Assembly: GCA_041163745.1 (NCBI GenBank)
Contig: JBEAQU010000049.1
Location: 1 to 64,000, forward strand
Length of the DNA stretch: 64,000 nucleotides
Direction of reading: 5' to 3'
Source: UBA6168 sp041163745
GTDB lineage: Bacteria; Bacteroidota; Bacteroidia; Chitinophagales; Saprospiraceae
Under the pieces are notes generated by a model, which saw only the letters and a list, made by a program, of their open reading frames with translations, searched no databases and was not told the origin of the DNA. Position numbers and translations under genes: made by a program. Shown piece after piece: positions 24,703 through 33,475 of this stretch. The stretch's first letter is position 1, and each line of letters starts with the position of its first letter.

Positions 24703-26472
24703 TTAGCGTTCAGTCCCCGCCAGACAATAATCGCCAAACCGGAAGATGAGATTGTCAGGAACGGCAGGCGGCCTGCCTTCCCCCAGGTTGCCGAACAGGT
24801 AGGTTTCGTCGGTGCGGGTGGCACCGCCGGATTCGATGTTCCGCAGCAATGTCTCCGGGCCGGGCAGGTTCCCGTAGTCCGTGGGCTCGAAAAAGGACAG
24901 GGCGACATCGTTCAGGTAATAGACGGCGGCGTGGTGATACCCCTGTTCCTGTATCGTGGCACTCGCGGCCAGGTAATCCTGCCCGATGGCGGCGTACCAG
25001 GCCGGCAAGGGCATGGACAAGGATTGGAAGAACTGCGGGATGCTGACCCCGTAGCGATAATAGCTGTAGCCGACCAAGGGAACCAGCAGACCGGCCACCG
25101 CCGACCTGGCCCCCCATGTCCGGGCGTGCGGGGACAGCTGGCGCAACCACCAGGCCGCTGTCCGCGTGACAAACAATATCAGGACCAACAGGAAGGGCCA
25201 TAGAAACCGGAGCGGTTGAGGCGAACCGCCCAACCAGCAATACCACGGCGCAAAGGAAAGGACGAGAAACAGATACCATGGCCAGAAGTCGGGCATGGAC
25301 AACCGCCCCGCGGCCCTGATCAGACCGGTCAGCAGCAACAGCCCGACGATGCCATGGGAAATGTACCGCTTAAAGAGGTGCACCAGCAAATGATACCGGC
25401 GGGTATGGCTGCGCTTCTGCGTCATGGGCTGCCGATCCGGCGCCGGGACGACCTCGTCCGGCATCGAGCCGTGGGTGAGCAGAAACCGCGTCTCCTTTCC
25501 CGTTAGGAAAAGGGGCGCAAAAGGGTTGTTCACCTCCGCCTGGTTCCGAAACAGGGTGGGGAGGGTGAACAGCAGCGGAAGCAGGGCGGCGAACACCGCC
25601 GGCCGGTACCGCCGCCTGTACAATAGGTACAAGGGCAGAACAGCCAGCGGCAACGCCAGCAGGATCCAATTCGTGTACTTGACGGCCAGCGCCGCCGACA
25701 GCACCGGCAGCGGGGTCGTCGCCCGCCGGCTGTCGCGGAAACGGAGCACCAGCGTGAAGCCCAGGAAAAACAAATAGGTCCCCAAGGTGTCCACCTTGCC
25801 GGACCCGAAAACGAAAAATATCGTCTCCGGTATCAGCAAGGCCAGGCATACCGCCACCACCGCCCATCGGAAGGACAGGTAACTGCGGGCGGTACTCAGG
25901 AACAGGTCCAGCAACAGGTAGGTGAACAAGGAATCCATCAGCAATATGCCGGGAATGCCGCCCAATCCGTATGATAGGGAAAAGAGATATTCCGCCCCTT
26001 GGGGCATGGTCGTGTAGTTGGGTAGGTACGGGTTGAACAACAACCCGAAATGGTGTATCCATTGGGCCGCTGGCACATAGAAACTCACCCCGTCGAAATT
26101 CGTCGGCGGACTGAACAGCCGGAAAAGGAAAGGTAAAAAGAGAAAGGTCACCAACGGTACGAATCGAAGGTGCCGAAGGGTAAGCCGTCGCAGCAGTTCC
26201 CGGATTTCCGCCTGGGAAATACCCAGTGCCACCGCAAAGCAAGCATAGAAGAAATAGGCAGCCTGGCCGGGAAACAACCCCGCGAACACGAAAAAGAACG
26301 GATAAAACAGCGCGAAGCCGAGACCGATGCAGATATGTCCCCCCGTCAGGTCCCAACGGAACCACCGGATGGCCTGCTTCCCCACCGCCCATAAGCCGCC
26401 GATCACAAAGACGGCAGCCAGCAAGCCCAGGCAATGGTCCGCCAATACCCTCAGCAGGTTCTCCAATATCAT
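24703..26472 (-). CDS. Polytopic membrane protein, GT39/PMT-like
   Basis: 589 residues with 10 or more hydrophobic helices and a C-terminal soluble tail of about 100 residues. The loop after the third or fourth helix reads FDGVSFYVPAAQWIHHFGL, the D-x(n)-Y/H loop found in lipid-sugar-dependent GT-C enzymes. Later come SGKVDTLGTYLFFLGF and LAVKYTNWILLALPL. This matches the general 'ArnT/PMT-like' membrane proteins that use polyprenyl-phosphate sugars, but no specific family is certain. The ATG at 26472 (MILENLLRVLADHC) begins a membrane helix. It is divergent from the next GT2 gene. Confidence 0.7.
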   Translation of the reverse strand: MILENLLRVLADHCLGLLAAVFVIGGLWAVGKQAIRWFRWDLTGGHICIGLGFALFYPFFFVFAGLFPGQAAYFFYACFAVALGISQAEIRELLRRLTLRHLRFVPLVTFLFLPFLFRLFSPPTNFDGVSFYVPAAQWIHHFGLLFNPYLPNYTTMPQGAEYLFSLSYGLGGIPGILLMDSLFTYLLLDLFLSTARSYLSFRWAVVAVCLALLIPETIFFVFGSGKVDTLGTYLFFLGFTLVLRFRDSRRATTPLPVLSAALAVKYTNWILLALPLAVLPLYLLYRRRYRPAVFAALLPLLFTLPTLFRNQAEVNNPFAPLFLTGKETRFLLTHGSMPDEVVPAPDRQPMTQKRSHTRRYHLLVHLFKRYISHGIVGLLLLTGLIRAAGRLSMPDFWPWYLFLVLSFAPWYCWLGGSPQPLRFLWPFLLVLILFVTRTAAWWLRQLSPHARTWGARSAVAGLLVPLVGYSYYRYGVSIPQFFQSLSMPLPAWYAAIGQDYLAASATIQEQGYHHAAVYYLNDVALSFFEPTDYGNLPGPETLLRNIESGGATRTDETYLFGNLGEGRPPAVPDNLIFRFGDYCLAGTER

Positions 26473-26687
26473 ACTTGCCTTGTTTTGGGTTGGACAACGG
26501 AAGACAGCACAAAGATAATGCAAAGGATACTGCCGGAGATGGTTTCCGCCGGTCTTCCGAACAATGCGGGCAACACCATCGGAAAATAGGTCGCCGGGTC
26601 GGGAAAATTCGCCACAGCACGCTTTTCGCCCGGTTTTTGCATCTTTCGGACCGACGGCATCGTCCGCTCGCAACAACAACTGTCCCT

Positions 26688-27548
26688 ATGAAGGTTTCCG
26701 TGGTGATCCCCACATTCAACAGGCCGGAAAGCCTACACCGTTGCCTCGAGGCATTCCGGAAACAAACCCTGCCGGCCGGTCAATGGGAGGTGGTGGTGGT
26801 CAACGACGGCGGGTCGGACATTCGCACCGTCGTCGAACCCTTCCGGTCGGATTTTTCCCTCACCTGCCTGATGCAGACCAATGCCGGCCCCGCCAGCGCA
26901 CGAAACCACGGAGCGAAGCAGGCCCGGGGGCAACTCCTCGCTTTCACGGATGATGATTGCACGCCCCGGCCGGATTGGCTGGAAAGAATCGTGGCGACCG
27001 TCAACGAACATACCCTGCTTGGTGGCAAGGTGCTTAACCACCTGCGCCATGACCCGTATGCGGAGGCGAGCCAACTGTTGATCGATTACCTGTACAGGTC
27101 CTTCGAAAATACATCGGACCAGTTCTTCACCTCCAACAACCTGGCGCTCCGCCGGGTTGATTTCGAAGCACTGGGAGGGTTCGACACCACGTTCCCCACC
27201 TCCGCCGGAGAAGATCGCGAGTTCTGTGTCCGGGCTCGGAAAAAGGGCTTGCGGCTTGTTTTCCGGGAAAATGTCCGGGTATGCCATCATCACCGGTTTG
27301 ATTTCGCCGCGTTCTATCGCATGCACCGCAAATACGGTCGTGCCGCCTTCGATTACCAGCAGGCGGTCCGGAACCAATCCATTCCAGCCACCCGTACCCC
27401 ACGGCTCCGCTTCTACCTGGATATGCTCGCCTTCGTCCTGCGGCAGCCGCAATATCCTTTCCCTCGCCGGCTTCACTATGCCTGCCTGGTTGCCATCAGC
27501 CAAATGGCGGTGGCTCATGGCTTTTTCGTCCGGTACCGGCAAGGTTGA
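26688..27548 (+). CDS. Glycosyltransferase family 2 protein
   Basis: 286 residues. It starts MKVSVVIPTFNRPESLHRCL. It has nucleotide-binding VVVVNDGGSD, NAGPASARNHGAKQARG, the metal motif LLAFTDDDCTPRPDW and the catalytic-site GEDREFCVRARKKG, a complete GT2 set. There is no strong membrane anchor. The substrate is unknown. It closes the surface-glycan region begun by the GT8 gene. The open frame upstream to 26226 overlaps the divergent gene and is not part of it. Confidence 0.88.
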   Translation: MKVSVVIPTFNRPESLHRCLEAFRKQTLPAGQWEVVVVNDGGSDIRTVVEPFRSDFSLTCLMQTNAGPASARNHGAKQARGQLLAFTDDDCTPRPDWLERIVATVNEHTLLGGKVLNHLRHDPYAEASQLLIDYLYRSFENTSDQFFTSNNLALRRVDFEALGGFDTTFPTSAGEDREFCVRARKKGLRLVFRENVRVCHHHRFDFAAFYRMHRKYGRAAFDYQQAVRNQSIPATRTPRLRFYLDMLAFVLRQPQYPFPRRLHYACLVAISQMAVAHGFFVRYRQG

Positions 27549-27609
27549 CGCCCCCGCCTGATCCCTGGCTTCGGAAGCAGCGGATGGATCGCCGCAGCTC
27601 ATTTTTAAT

Positions 27610-27641
27610 CAAATGTTTAATAAAATTGTTTAAATCATTTG
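27610..27641. promoter_or_regulatory. Likely TetR operator (imperfect palindrome)
   Basis: CAAATGTTTAATA at the left and, read on the other strand, CAAATGATTTAAA at the right form an imperfect palindrome of 32 bp with CAAATG/CATTTG ends. The right arm overlaps the TTTG -33 element of the promoter at 27638, so a bound dimer would block transcription of the downstream TetR gene and perhaps the operon. Confidence 0.55.
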
Positions 27642-27668
27642 CATACGGTGAAAGGTCTTTTATCTTCG
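27638..27668 (+). promoter_or_regulatory. Promoter of the TetR gene: TTTG-N19-TATCTTCG
   Basis: TTTG at 27638-27641 and TATCTTCG at 27661-27668 (one mismatch to TAnnTTTG) have the ideal 19-nt spacing. The start codon follows 22 nt later at 27691. Confidence 0.6.
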
Positions 27669-27690
27669 ACCTTGCAAACGGAGATCGCCT

Positions 27691-28350
27691 ATGGAAAATG
27701 AGAGCAAGCGGAAAGCGGAGGATCCCTCCACGGAGGCACGGATTCTGGAAGCGGCCCGGATGCTATTCCAGCGGAAAGGGTACGCTGGTACCCGTACCCG
27801 GGACATTGCGAAAGCCGCCGGCATAAACCTCGCCTTGCTGAACTACTATTTCCGAAGCAAGGAACGTTTGTTCCATCGTATCATGCTGGAGAGCGTCCAA
27901 CGTTTTTTCCAAACCATCCAGGCGGTGCTGAACGACGAGGAAACCACCCTTTTTCAAAAAATCGAGGCGATTCCCGGCTGTTATGCCGATTTGTTGGCCA
28001 GAGAGCCGGAGATGCCGCTGTTCCTATTGAGTGAAATCCGCCACAATCCGGACAATATCCTGGAACCGATGGACCTGCGTGGCATGATGGCGCGTTCCTG
28101 TTTCCTCCGGCAGTTCCGGTCTGCGGTGGCGGAGGGCCGGATTCCGGAGATGCACCCCGTGCAATTTTTGTTGAATCTGGTCGGGATGACGGTATTCCCT
28201 TACCTCGCGAAACCGATGATCCAGGTCGTCACCTCCCTGGACGAGCAGACCCTCGACAGCCTCATCCGAGAACGACGCCAGCTGATTCCGACCTGGATTG
28301 CAGCGGCGCATGGTTTCCGGCAGGAGAAGGATTCGCCGGGCGGAGGGTAG
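27691..28350 (+). CDS. TetR/AcrR family transcriptional regulator
   Basis: 219 residues. The N-terminal HTH (ARILEAARMLFQRKGYAGTRTRDIAKAAGINLALLNYYFRS, residues about 16-56) is canonical. The helical ligand domain (60-210) is variable; a TetR_C-like segment PVQFLLNLVGMTVFPYLAKP is visible. It is the first gene of an efflux operon and is preceded by a palindrome over its own promoter, so it probably represses itself and the transporter genes. The arrangement parallels the CecR (YbiH) regulator of the Enterobacteria ybhGFSR operon; this is inferred from gene order. Confidence 0.92.
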   Translation: MENESKRKAEDPSTEARILEAARMLFQRKGYAGTRTRDIAKAAGINLALLNYYFRSKERLFHRIMLESVQRFFQTIQAVLNDEETTLFQKIEAIPGCYADLLAREPEMPLFLLSEIRHNPDNILEPMDLRGMMARSCFLRQFRSAVAEGRIPEMHPVQFLLNLVGMTVFPYLAKPMIQVVTSLDEQTLDSLIRERRQLIPTWIAAAHGFRQEKDSPGGG

Positions 28351-28396
28351 CTTTTCATGGGCTAATCATTTGTTTCAAACGAAAACATGACAACGG

Positions 28397-29710
28397 ATGA
28401 AAATACGGACGAAGCGGTGGTGGGCATGGCTTGTCGGGACGTTGCTGGTGGTGCCGGCCGGCCGGCCGGCAGCGGCGCAACCGGCTGATTCGGCGGACTT
28501 GACGCTGGATCGATGCCTGGCGGATGCGCTGCGCCATCATCCCTTGGCGGCACAGCAGGCGTGGGTCGACCGGTCTGCCGAACTGTTGCTGGCCAAGGAG
28601 AGAAAGACCATGTGGCCACAGGTACAGTTGAGCGGACAAGCCTCCTGGCAGTCGGATGTCACCCGGGTTCCCCTGGCATTGCCGGGGCTGACGATTCCGT
28701 CACTGGACCGTGACCAATACCGTTTTGTGGCGGAGCTTGCGCAGCCTTTGACGGACAGGCCGCAGGTCCGGCGGCAGGAAGCGCTGGTCCGTGCCCGTAC
28801 AGCGGTCGAATCCCGGCAGTTGGCGGTCGATCTGTACGGATTGCGGGAACAGGTGGCCGAACTGTATTTCGGGATATTGCTTCAGGATGCCTATCTGCGG
28901 CAGCTCGGATACCTGGAGCGGGACCTGCGGGAAGGACTGGCCAGGGTGCGGGCCGCCATCGACAGCGGGACGGCCCTGCGCAGCCAGGCGGACCTGCTGC
29001 AGGTGGAATTGCTCACCGTGGGCCAGCGCAAGCGCACCCTGACGGCCCGTCGGCAGGCATTCGCAGAGATGTTGTCCGCATGGACCGGCCTTCCGTTGGG
29101 GGACAGCACCCGTTTTGCGGTGCCGCCGGTACCGGCGCTCCCGGTGGAGATCTCCCGGCCGGAGCTGCAGGTCCTGGCCCTGCAACAAAAACAGTTGGAG
29201 GCGGAGAAAGCGGTGATGGAGGCCATCCGGCTGCCGAGGGCGCAGGCGTTTCTGCAAGGGGGATATGGCCGTCCCGGTCTCAATTTGCTGGATAACAGGT
29301 TCGACCTCTTCTGCCTGGGCGGCATCCGTATCGGCTGGAACCTGTCCCGGCTGTACACGCTCGACAACGACAGGGAAATCCTGTCGGTGCGGAGCCGCAC
29401 CCTGGACATCCGGCGGGATGCTTTCCTCCTGCAGACACGGCAGCAGTTGGTTCGTCAGCAACGTGCCATGGAAGGATTCGAGGACCTCCTCCGGGATGAC
29501 GAAGCCATCCTCTCCCTCCGGGAAAGCGTCATGGCAACCGGTCGGGAGCAACTGGAACAGGGCGTCATCACCGCCCTCGACTATCTTTCATTGGTGAAGG
29601 CGGCAGACCTGGCCCGACAGGAACGAATGATCCATGACCTGCAACGGAGGCAGGCCGCCTGGTTGTTCCTTATTGCCGCCGGAGGTCCGGACGCCACCGA
29701 CGCCCGCTGA
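28397..29710 (+). CDS. TolC family outer-membrane efflux protein
   Basis: 437 residues. A signal peptide (WAWLVGTLLVVPAGRPAAAQ) is followed by two TolC repeats: long helices rich in Q, R and A (VRRQEALVRARTAVESRQLA; later QTRQQLVRQQRAMEGFEDLL) and strand segments (PQVQLSGQASWQS; AFLQGGYGRPGLN). It should form the outer-membrane channel of the tripartite pump encoded by the downstream genes. It starts 46 nt after the TetR gene. A dedicated TolC in the same operon is common in Bacteroidota. Confidence 0.9.
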   Translation: MKIRTKRWWAWLVGTLLVVPAGRPAAAQPADSADLTLDRCLADALRHHPLAAQQAWVDRSAELLLAKERKTMWPQVQLSGQASWQSDVTRVPLALPGLTIPSLDRDQYRFVAELAQPLTDRPQVRRQEALVRARTAVESRQLAVDLYGLREQVAELYFGILLQDAYLRQLGYLERDLREGLARVRAAIDSGTALRSQADLLQVELLTVGQRKRTLTARRQAFAEMLSAWTGLPLGDSTRFAVPPVPALPVEISRPELQVLALQQKQLEAEKAVMEAIRLPRAQAFLQGGYGRPGLNLLDNRFDLFCLGGIRIGWNLSRLYTLDNDREILSVRSRTLDIRRDAFLLQTRQQLVRQQRAMEGFEDLLRDDEAILSLRESVMATGREQLEQGVITALDYLSLVKAADLARQERMIHDLQRRQAAWLFLIAAGGPDATDAR

Positions 29711-29757
29711 TGCTTCCGGTATCATTCCACCCGACAAGGATGCCAAACAATCGGTCC

Positions 29758-30699
29758 ATGAAAAATAAAATAAACCAATATTTGCTCCTGGCGCTGCTGT
29801 TCGGGGCAGGCTGTGGAGAACCGACACCTGCCTTCGACGCAAGCGGTGCTTTTGAAACCGAGGAAACGATCATCTCCGCCGAAGGCAGCGGAATCCTCCG
29901 GCAATGGTCGCTGTCGGAAGGGGACGTACTGTCGGCCGGGCAGTTCCTGGGCTATGTCGACACGACCGCCCTGGCGCTCAAGAAAACGCAGCTCTTTGCA
30001 CAAATCCGCGCCATCGGGAGCCGGTTGCCGGATATTGCGGCCCAATCGGCCGTTTATGACCGGCAACTTGCGGTCAATCAATCGAAACTCGATCATCTCC
30101 GACAGGAAAGGGACCGGCTGGCACAGCTGCTGCTTGCGGATGCCGCGACCCGAAAACAACTGGATGACATGGAGGCGGCCATCCTCGAGGTATCCCGGCA
30201 GGCGGAGGTCATCCGCCAGCAGCAGGCCGCCCAGGTGACCGCCCTGCAGACCCAGCGGAAAGGCTTGTCCGCCGACCCGATGCCCCTCCTCGCCCAGGTG
30301 GCGCAGGTGGACCACCAAATCGCCCGGTCCCGGATCGTGAACCCCGTCGCCGGAACCGTCCTCTCCTCCTATGCCCGGCGCCACGAAATGGTGGGTCCCG
30401 GAAAACCATTGTACAAGATCGCCGACCTGTCTACCCTGTATCTGCGCGCCTATGTCGACGGCGGCCAACTGCCGCAGATCCGCCTGCGACAGCCCGTAAC
30501 CGTCCGGACGGACAACGGACCCGACACTTCCCTCGAAGTCCCGGGCGTCGTCACCTGGATCAGCGACCAGGCGGAATTCACACCCAAGACCATCCTGACC
30601 CGTTCGGAAAGGACCAACCTGGTCTACGCCGTCAAGATCCGTGTCGACAATCCGGACGGCAGGCTCAAACCCGGTATGTACGGAGAGGTGGTGTTCTGA
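29758..30699 (+). CDS. HlyD/YbhG-type periplasmic adaptor lipoprotein
   Basis: 313 residues. The lipoprotein signal is MKNKINQYLLLALLFGAGC with the lipid-anchored Cys19. Then come a biotinyl/lipoyl-like half (ETIISAEGSGILRQWSLSEG), a coiled-coil hairpin of about 90 residues, the second lipoyl half (RIVNPVAGTVLSSYARRHEM), and a beta-barrel domain (LYLRAYVDGGQLPQIRLRQP). The adaptor links the inner-membrane ABC transporter to TolC. I chose the start at 29758 rather than 29710 because it yields a perfect lipobox. Confidence 0.88.
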   Translation: MKNKINQYLLLALLFGAGCGEPTPAFDASGAFETEETIISAEGSGILRQWSLSEGDVLSAGQFLGYVDTTALALKKTQLFAQIRAIGSRLPDIAAQSAVYDRQLAVNQSKLDHLRQERDRLAQLLLADAATRKQLDDMEAAILEVSRQAEVIRQQQAAQVTALQTQRKGLSADPMPLLAQVAQVDHQIARSRIVNPVAGTVLSSYARRHEMVGPGKPLYKIADLSTLYLRAYVDGGQLPQIRLRQPVTVRTDNGPDTSLEVPGVVTWISDQAEFTPKTILTRSERTNLVYAVKIRVDNPDGRLKPGMYGEVVF

Positions 30700-30716
30700 C
30701 CAATCGACAACAGCCT

Positions 30717-31622
30717 ATGGTAATCCTGGATGATCTGCGCAAATATTTCGACGGTGGGAAAGTACGGGCGGTGGACGGCATCAGCCTGCGCATCGGCCGG
30801 GGGGAACGCTTCGGTCTGATCGGACCGGACGGTGCTGGCAAGACGACCTTGTTCCGGCTGCTGGCCACCCTGCTCCTCCCGGACGGCGGGAACGCCACAG
30901 TCAACGGGTTTGACATCCGGAAGGATTATCGGCGGATCCGCGCCTCCGTAGGGTATATGCCGGGCCGGTTTTCCTTATACAAGGACCTCACGGTGCAGGA
31001 GAACCTGCGCTTCTTCGCCACGCTCTTCCGGACCCGGCCGGAGGATGCCTATGACCTGATCCGTGACATCTATGCCCCGCTGGAACCCTTCCGCCATCGG
31101 CCGGCCGGCAAGCTGTCCGGTGGGATGAAACAAAAACTGGCCCTTTGCTGCGCCTTGGTCCACCGTCCGGCAGTGCTTTTCCTCGACGAACCGACGACCG
31201 GGGTGGACGTCATGTCGCGGAAGGAGTTCTGGGATACCCTGGGTCGCTTGCAATCGTCCGGATTGACGACCGTCGTATCGACACCATATATGGACGAGGC
31301 CGACCGGTGCGACCGGATCGCCCTGGTCCAGTCCGGCCGCGTGTTGGCCGTCGACACGCCGGAAGGAATGGTCCGCCGCTATCCCGGTGAATTGTTCGCC
31401 GTCTGGGCCGAGGACATGAGCGGCCTGCTGGCCGCCTTGCGGCGGCATCCCTTGGTGGAACGCTGCTTCTCCTTCGGAGAGACCCATCACGTCAATTTTT
31501 ACCGCACGGACGAACCGGCCTTGGCTGCTGTCCAGGCCGACCTGCAGCGGGAACACGCCGGGCTTGGGTTGGAGGCGATCCGTCCCGGCGTTGAGGATTG
31601 TTTCATCCGGTTGATGCTATGA
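30717..31622 (+). CDS. ABC transporter ATP-binding protein (first half of YbhF-like pair)
   Basis: 301 residues. It has Walker A GPDGAGKTT (36-44), Q-loop region GYMPGRFSLYKDLTVQENL, signature LSGGMKQK (133-140), Walker B VLFLDEPT (Asp157, Glu158) and the C-terminal domain typical of ABC-2 drug/antibiotic exporters. The switch position has STPYMDEA, where Pro replaces the usual HxxxDE histidine. In enterobacterial YbhF two such domains are fused; here they are separate genes with a 4-nt overlap, which suggests a heterodimer. Confidence 0.92.
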   Translation: MVILDDLRKYFDGGKVRAVDGISLRIGRGERFGLIGPDGAGKTTLFRLLATLLLPDGGNATVNGFDIRKDYRRIRASVGYMPGRFSLYKDLTVQENLRFFATLFRTRPEDAYDLIRDIYAPLEPFRHRPAGKLSGGMKQKLALCCALVHRPAVLFLDEPTTGVDVMSRKEFWDTLGRLQSSGLTTVVSTPYMDEADRCDRIALVQSGRVLAVDTPEGMVRRYPGELFAVWAEDMSGLLAALRRHPLVERCFSFGETHHVNFYRTDEPALAAVQADLQREHAGLGLEAIRPGVEDCFIRLML

Positions 31623-32365
31623 AAGAGGCACCCATCATTTCCGTTCGCGAACTGACCAAGCGCTTCGGCGATTTCACCGCGGTGGACCGCATCACCTTCG
31701 ATGTCGGCCGCGGTGAGATCTTCGGGTTTCTGGGCGCGAACGGAGCCGGAAAGACGACCGCGATGCGGATGCTGTGCGGCCTGTCCCGACCCACCTCCGG
31801 AGAAGCCACCGTCGCCGGTTACGATTTGTTCAAACAAACCGAGCGGATCAAGCGAAGCATCGGCTACATGAGCCAACAGTTCTCCTTGTATGAAGACCTG
31901 ACCGTCCGGGAGAACATCCGTTTTTACGGCGGCATATACGGATTGCCGGAAGCCCGGGTTCGTGAGCAGGGGGAGGCCCTGGTCAGGCAATTGGGACTGG
32001 GGGCGGTCGCGGACCAGCTGGTCGGCACGCTGCCGCTCGGATGGAAGCAAAAGCTGGCCTTTTCCGTCGCAATTTTCCATGACCCTGCCATTGTGTTCCT
32101 CGACGAACCGACCGGTGGTGTGGACCCCATCACCCGCCGGCAGTTCTGGGATCTCATCTATGCCGCCGCAGACCGGGGCATAACCGTCTTCATCACCACG
32201 CATTATATGGATGAGGCGGCATATTGTCACCGGGTGTCCGTTATGGTCGACGGGGCGGTCGGAGCCATCGGGTCACCCCGGCAGCTGAAGGAGCGCTTCG
32301 GTGCCGACAACATCGAGGACGTTTTCATCACCTTGGCCAGGCGCGCCACCAGACAAGCCGATTGA
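31619..32365 (+). CDS. ABC transporter ATP-binding protein (second half of YbhF-like pair)
   Basis: 248 residues with Walker A GANGAGKTT (39-47), Q-loop GYMSQQFSLYEDLTV, Walker B IVFLDEPTGGVDP and switch TTHYMDEA with the canonical His. The signature is degenerate, LPLGWKQK instead of LSGGQ, as is usual in the second domain of YbhF-type proteins. This partner and the first gene thus each carry one altered site. The ATG at 31619 overlaps the preceding stop (ATGA). Confidence 0.92.
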   Translation: MKEAPIISVRELTKRFGDFTAVDRITFDVGRGEIFGFLGANGAGKTTAMRMLCGLSRPTSGEATVAGYDLFKQTERIKRSIGYMSQQFSLYEDLTVRENIRFYGGIYGLPEARVREQGEALVRQLGLGAVADQLVGTLPLGWKQKLAFSVAIFHDPAIVFLDEPTGGVDPITRRQFWDLIYAAADRGITVFITTHYMDEAAYCHRVSVMVDGAVGAIGSPRQLKERFGADNIEDVFITLARRATRQAD

Positions 32366-33475
32366 ATGATGCAGCAATTTCTGCTTTTCGTCCAGAAGGA
32401 GTTCATCCATGTCTTCCGCGACAAGAAAACCTTGCTGCTGCTTTTCGGGTTGCCGGTAGCCCAGATCCTCCTCTTCGGATTCGCCCTGACGAACGAGATC
32501 CGGCATGCCGGGGTGGTGGTCGTGGACCTGTCCCGCGATGCCTTGTCCCGTCGGCTGACGGACCGCATCGCCGCCAGCCACCATTTCGACCTGGTGGCCA
32601 CCGGTACGGACCCGACCGTCGCAGACCGCCTTTTCCGTCGGGGAGAAGCCAAACTGGCGGTGGTATTTCCGCCGGATTTCGCCGCCACCCTGGTTCGGGA
32701 GGGCGGGGCGGACCTACAGGTCGTCGCCGACGCCGCCGATCCCAACACGGCCAATGCCCTGGCGAATTACCTGACCAATATCGTCCTGGATTTCCAGCGT
32801 GAATTGCGCAACGGAACGGATGCCCCCTTCCGCATCCACCTGGAGACCCGCATGGTGTACAATCCTTCCCTGCGGGGCGTCACCAATTTTGTGCCCGGTG
32901 TGATGGCCCTGGTGCTGCTCTTGGTCTGTGTGTTGATGACCTCCGTGTCCATCGTGCGGGAAAAGGAGCAGGGCACCATGGAAGTCCTGCTGGTGTCCCC
33001 CTTTCATCCGGTGCTGGTCATCCTTTCCAAGGCGGTCCCGTACCTCGCCCTGTCTTTGGTGAACCTGGGCGTGATCCTGTTGCTGAGCGTCCATGTCCTG
33101 GACCTGCCGGTACAAGGCAGCATCCTTTTGCTGTTGGGAGAAAGCACCCTGATGATCCTGACCGCCCTTTCCCTCGGGCTGCTGATCTCGAATGTGACCG
33201 CCTCGCAACAGACGGCGATGCTGATATCGCTGATGGGCATGCTGCTGCCGACCATCCTGCTGACCGGGTTCATGTTCCCCTTGGAGAACATGCCCTGGCC
33301 GTTACAGGCGGTGTCCAACCTCCTGCCTTCCAAGTGGTACTACATCATCGTGAAGGCCGTCATGGTCAAGGGGCTCGGTTTTTCTGCCGTTTGGAAGGAG
33401 ACGGCCGTGCTGGCCGCCATGACGGTCCTGCTACTGGTCCTGAGCATACGGAATTTCAAGATTCGACTGGCATGA
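32366..33475 (+). CDS. ABC-2 type permease (YbhS-like)
   Basis: 369 residues. An N-terminal helix after KEFIHVFRDKKTLLLLFGLP, a large extracytoplasmic loop (about residues 45-175), and five C-terminal helices follow the ABC-2 membrane layout: FVPGVMALVLLLVCVLMTS, VSIVREKEQGTMEVLLVSP (coupling segment), and NVTASQQTAMLISLMGMLLP. It starts right after the stop of the ATPase gene. It forms the inner-membrane channel together with the next gene. Confidence 0.92.
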   Translation: MMQQFLLFVQKEFIHVFRDKKTLLLLFGLPVAQILLFGFALTNEIRHAGVVVVDLSRDALSRRLTDRIAASHHFDLVATGTDPTVADRLFRRGEAKLAVVFPPDFAATLVREGGADLQVVADAADPNTANALANYLTNIVLDFQRELRNGTDAPFRIHLETRMVYNPSLRGVTNFVPGVMALVLLLVCVLMTSVSIVREKEQGTMEVLLVSPFHPVLVILSKAVPYLALSLVNLGVILLLSVHVLDLPVQGSILLLLGESTLMILTALSLGLLISNVTASQQTAMLISLMGMLLPTILLTGFMFPLENMPWPLQAVSNLLPSKWYYIIVKAVMVKGLGFSAVWKETAVLAAMTVLLLVLSIRNFKIRLA

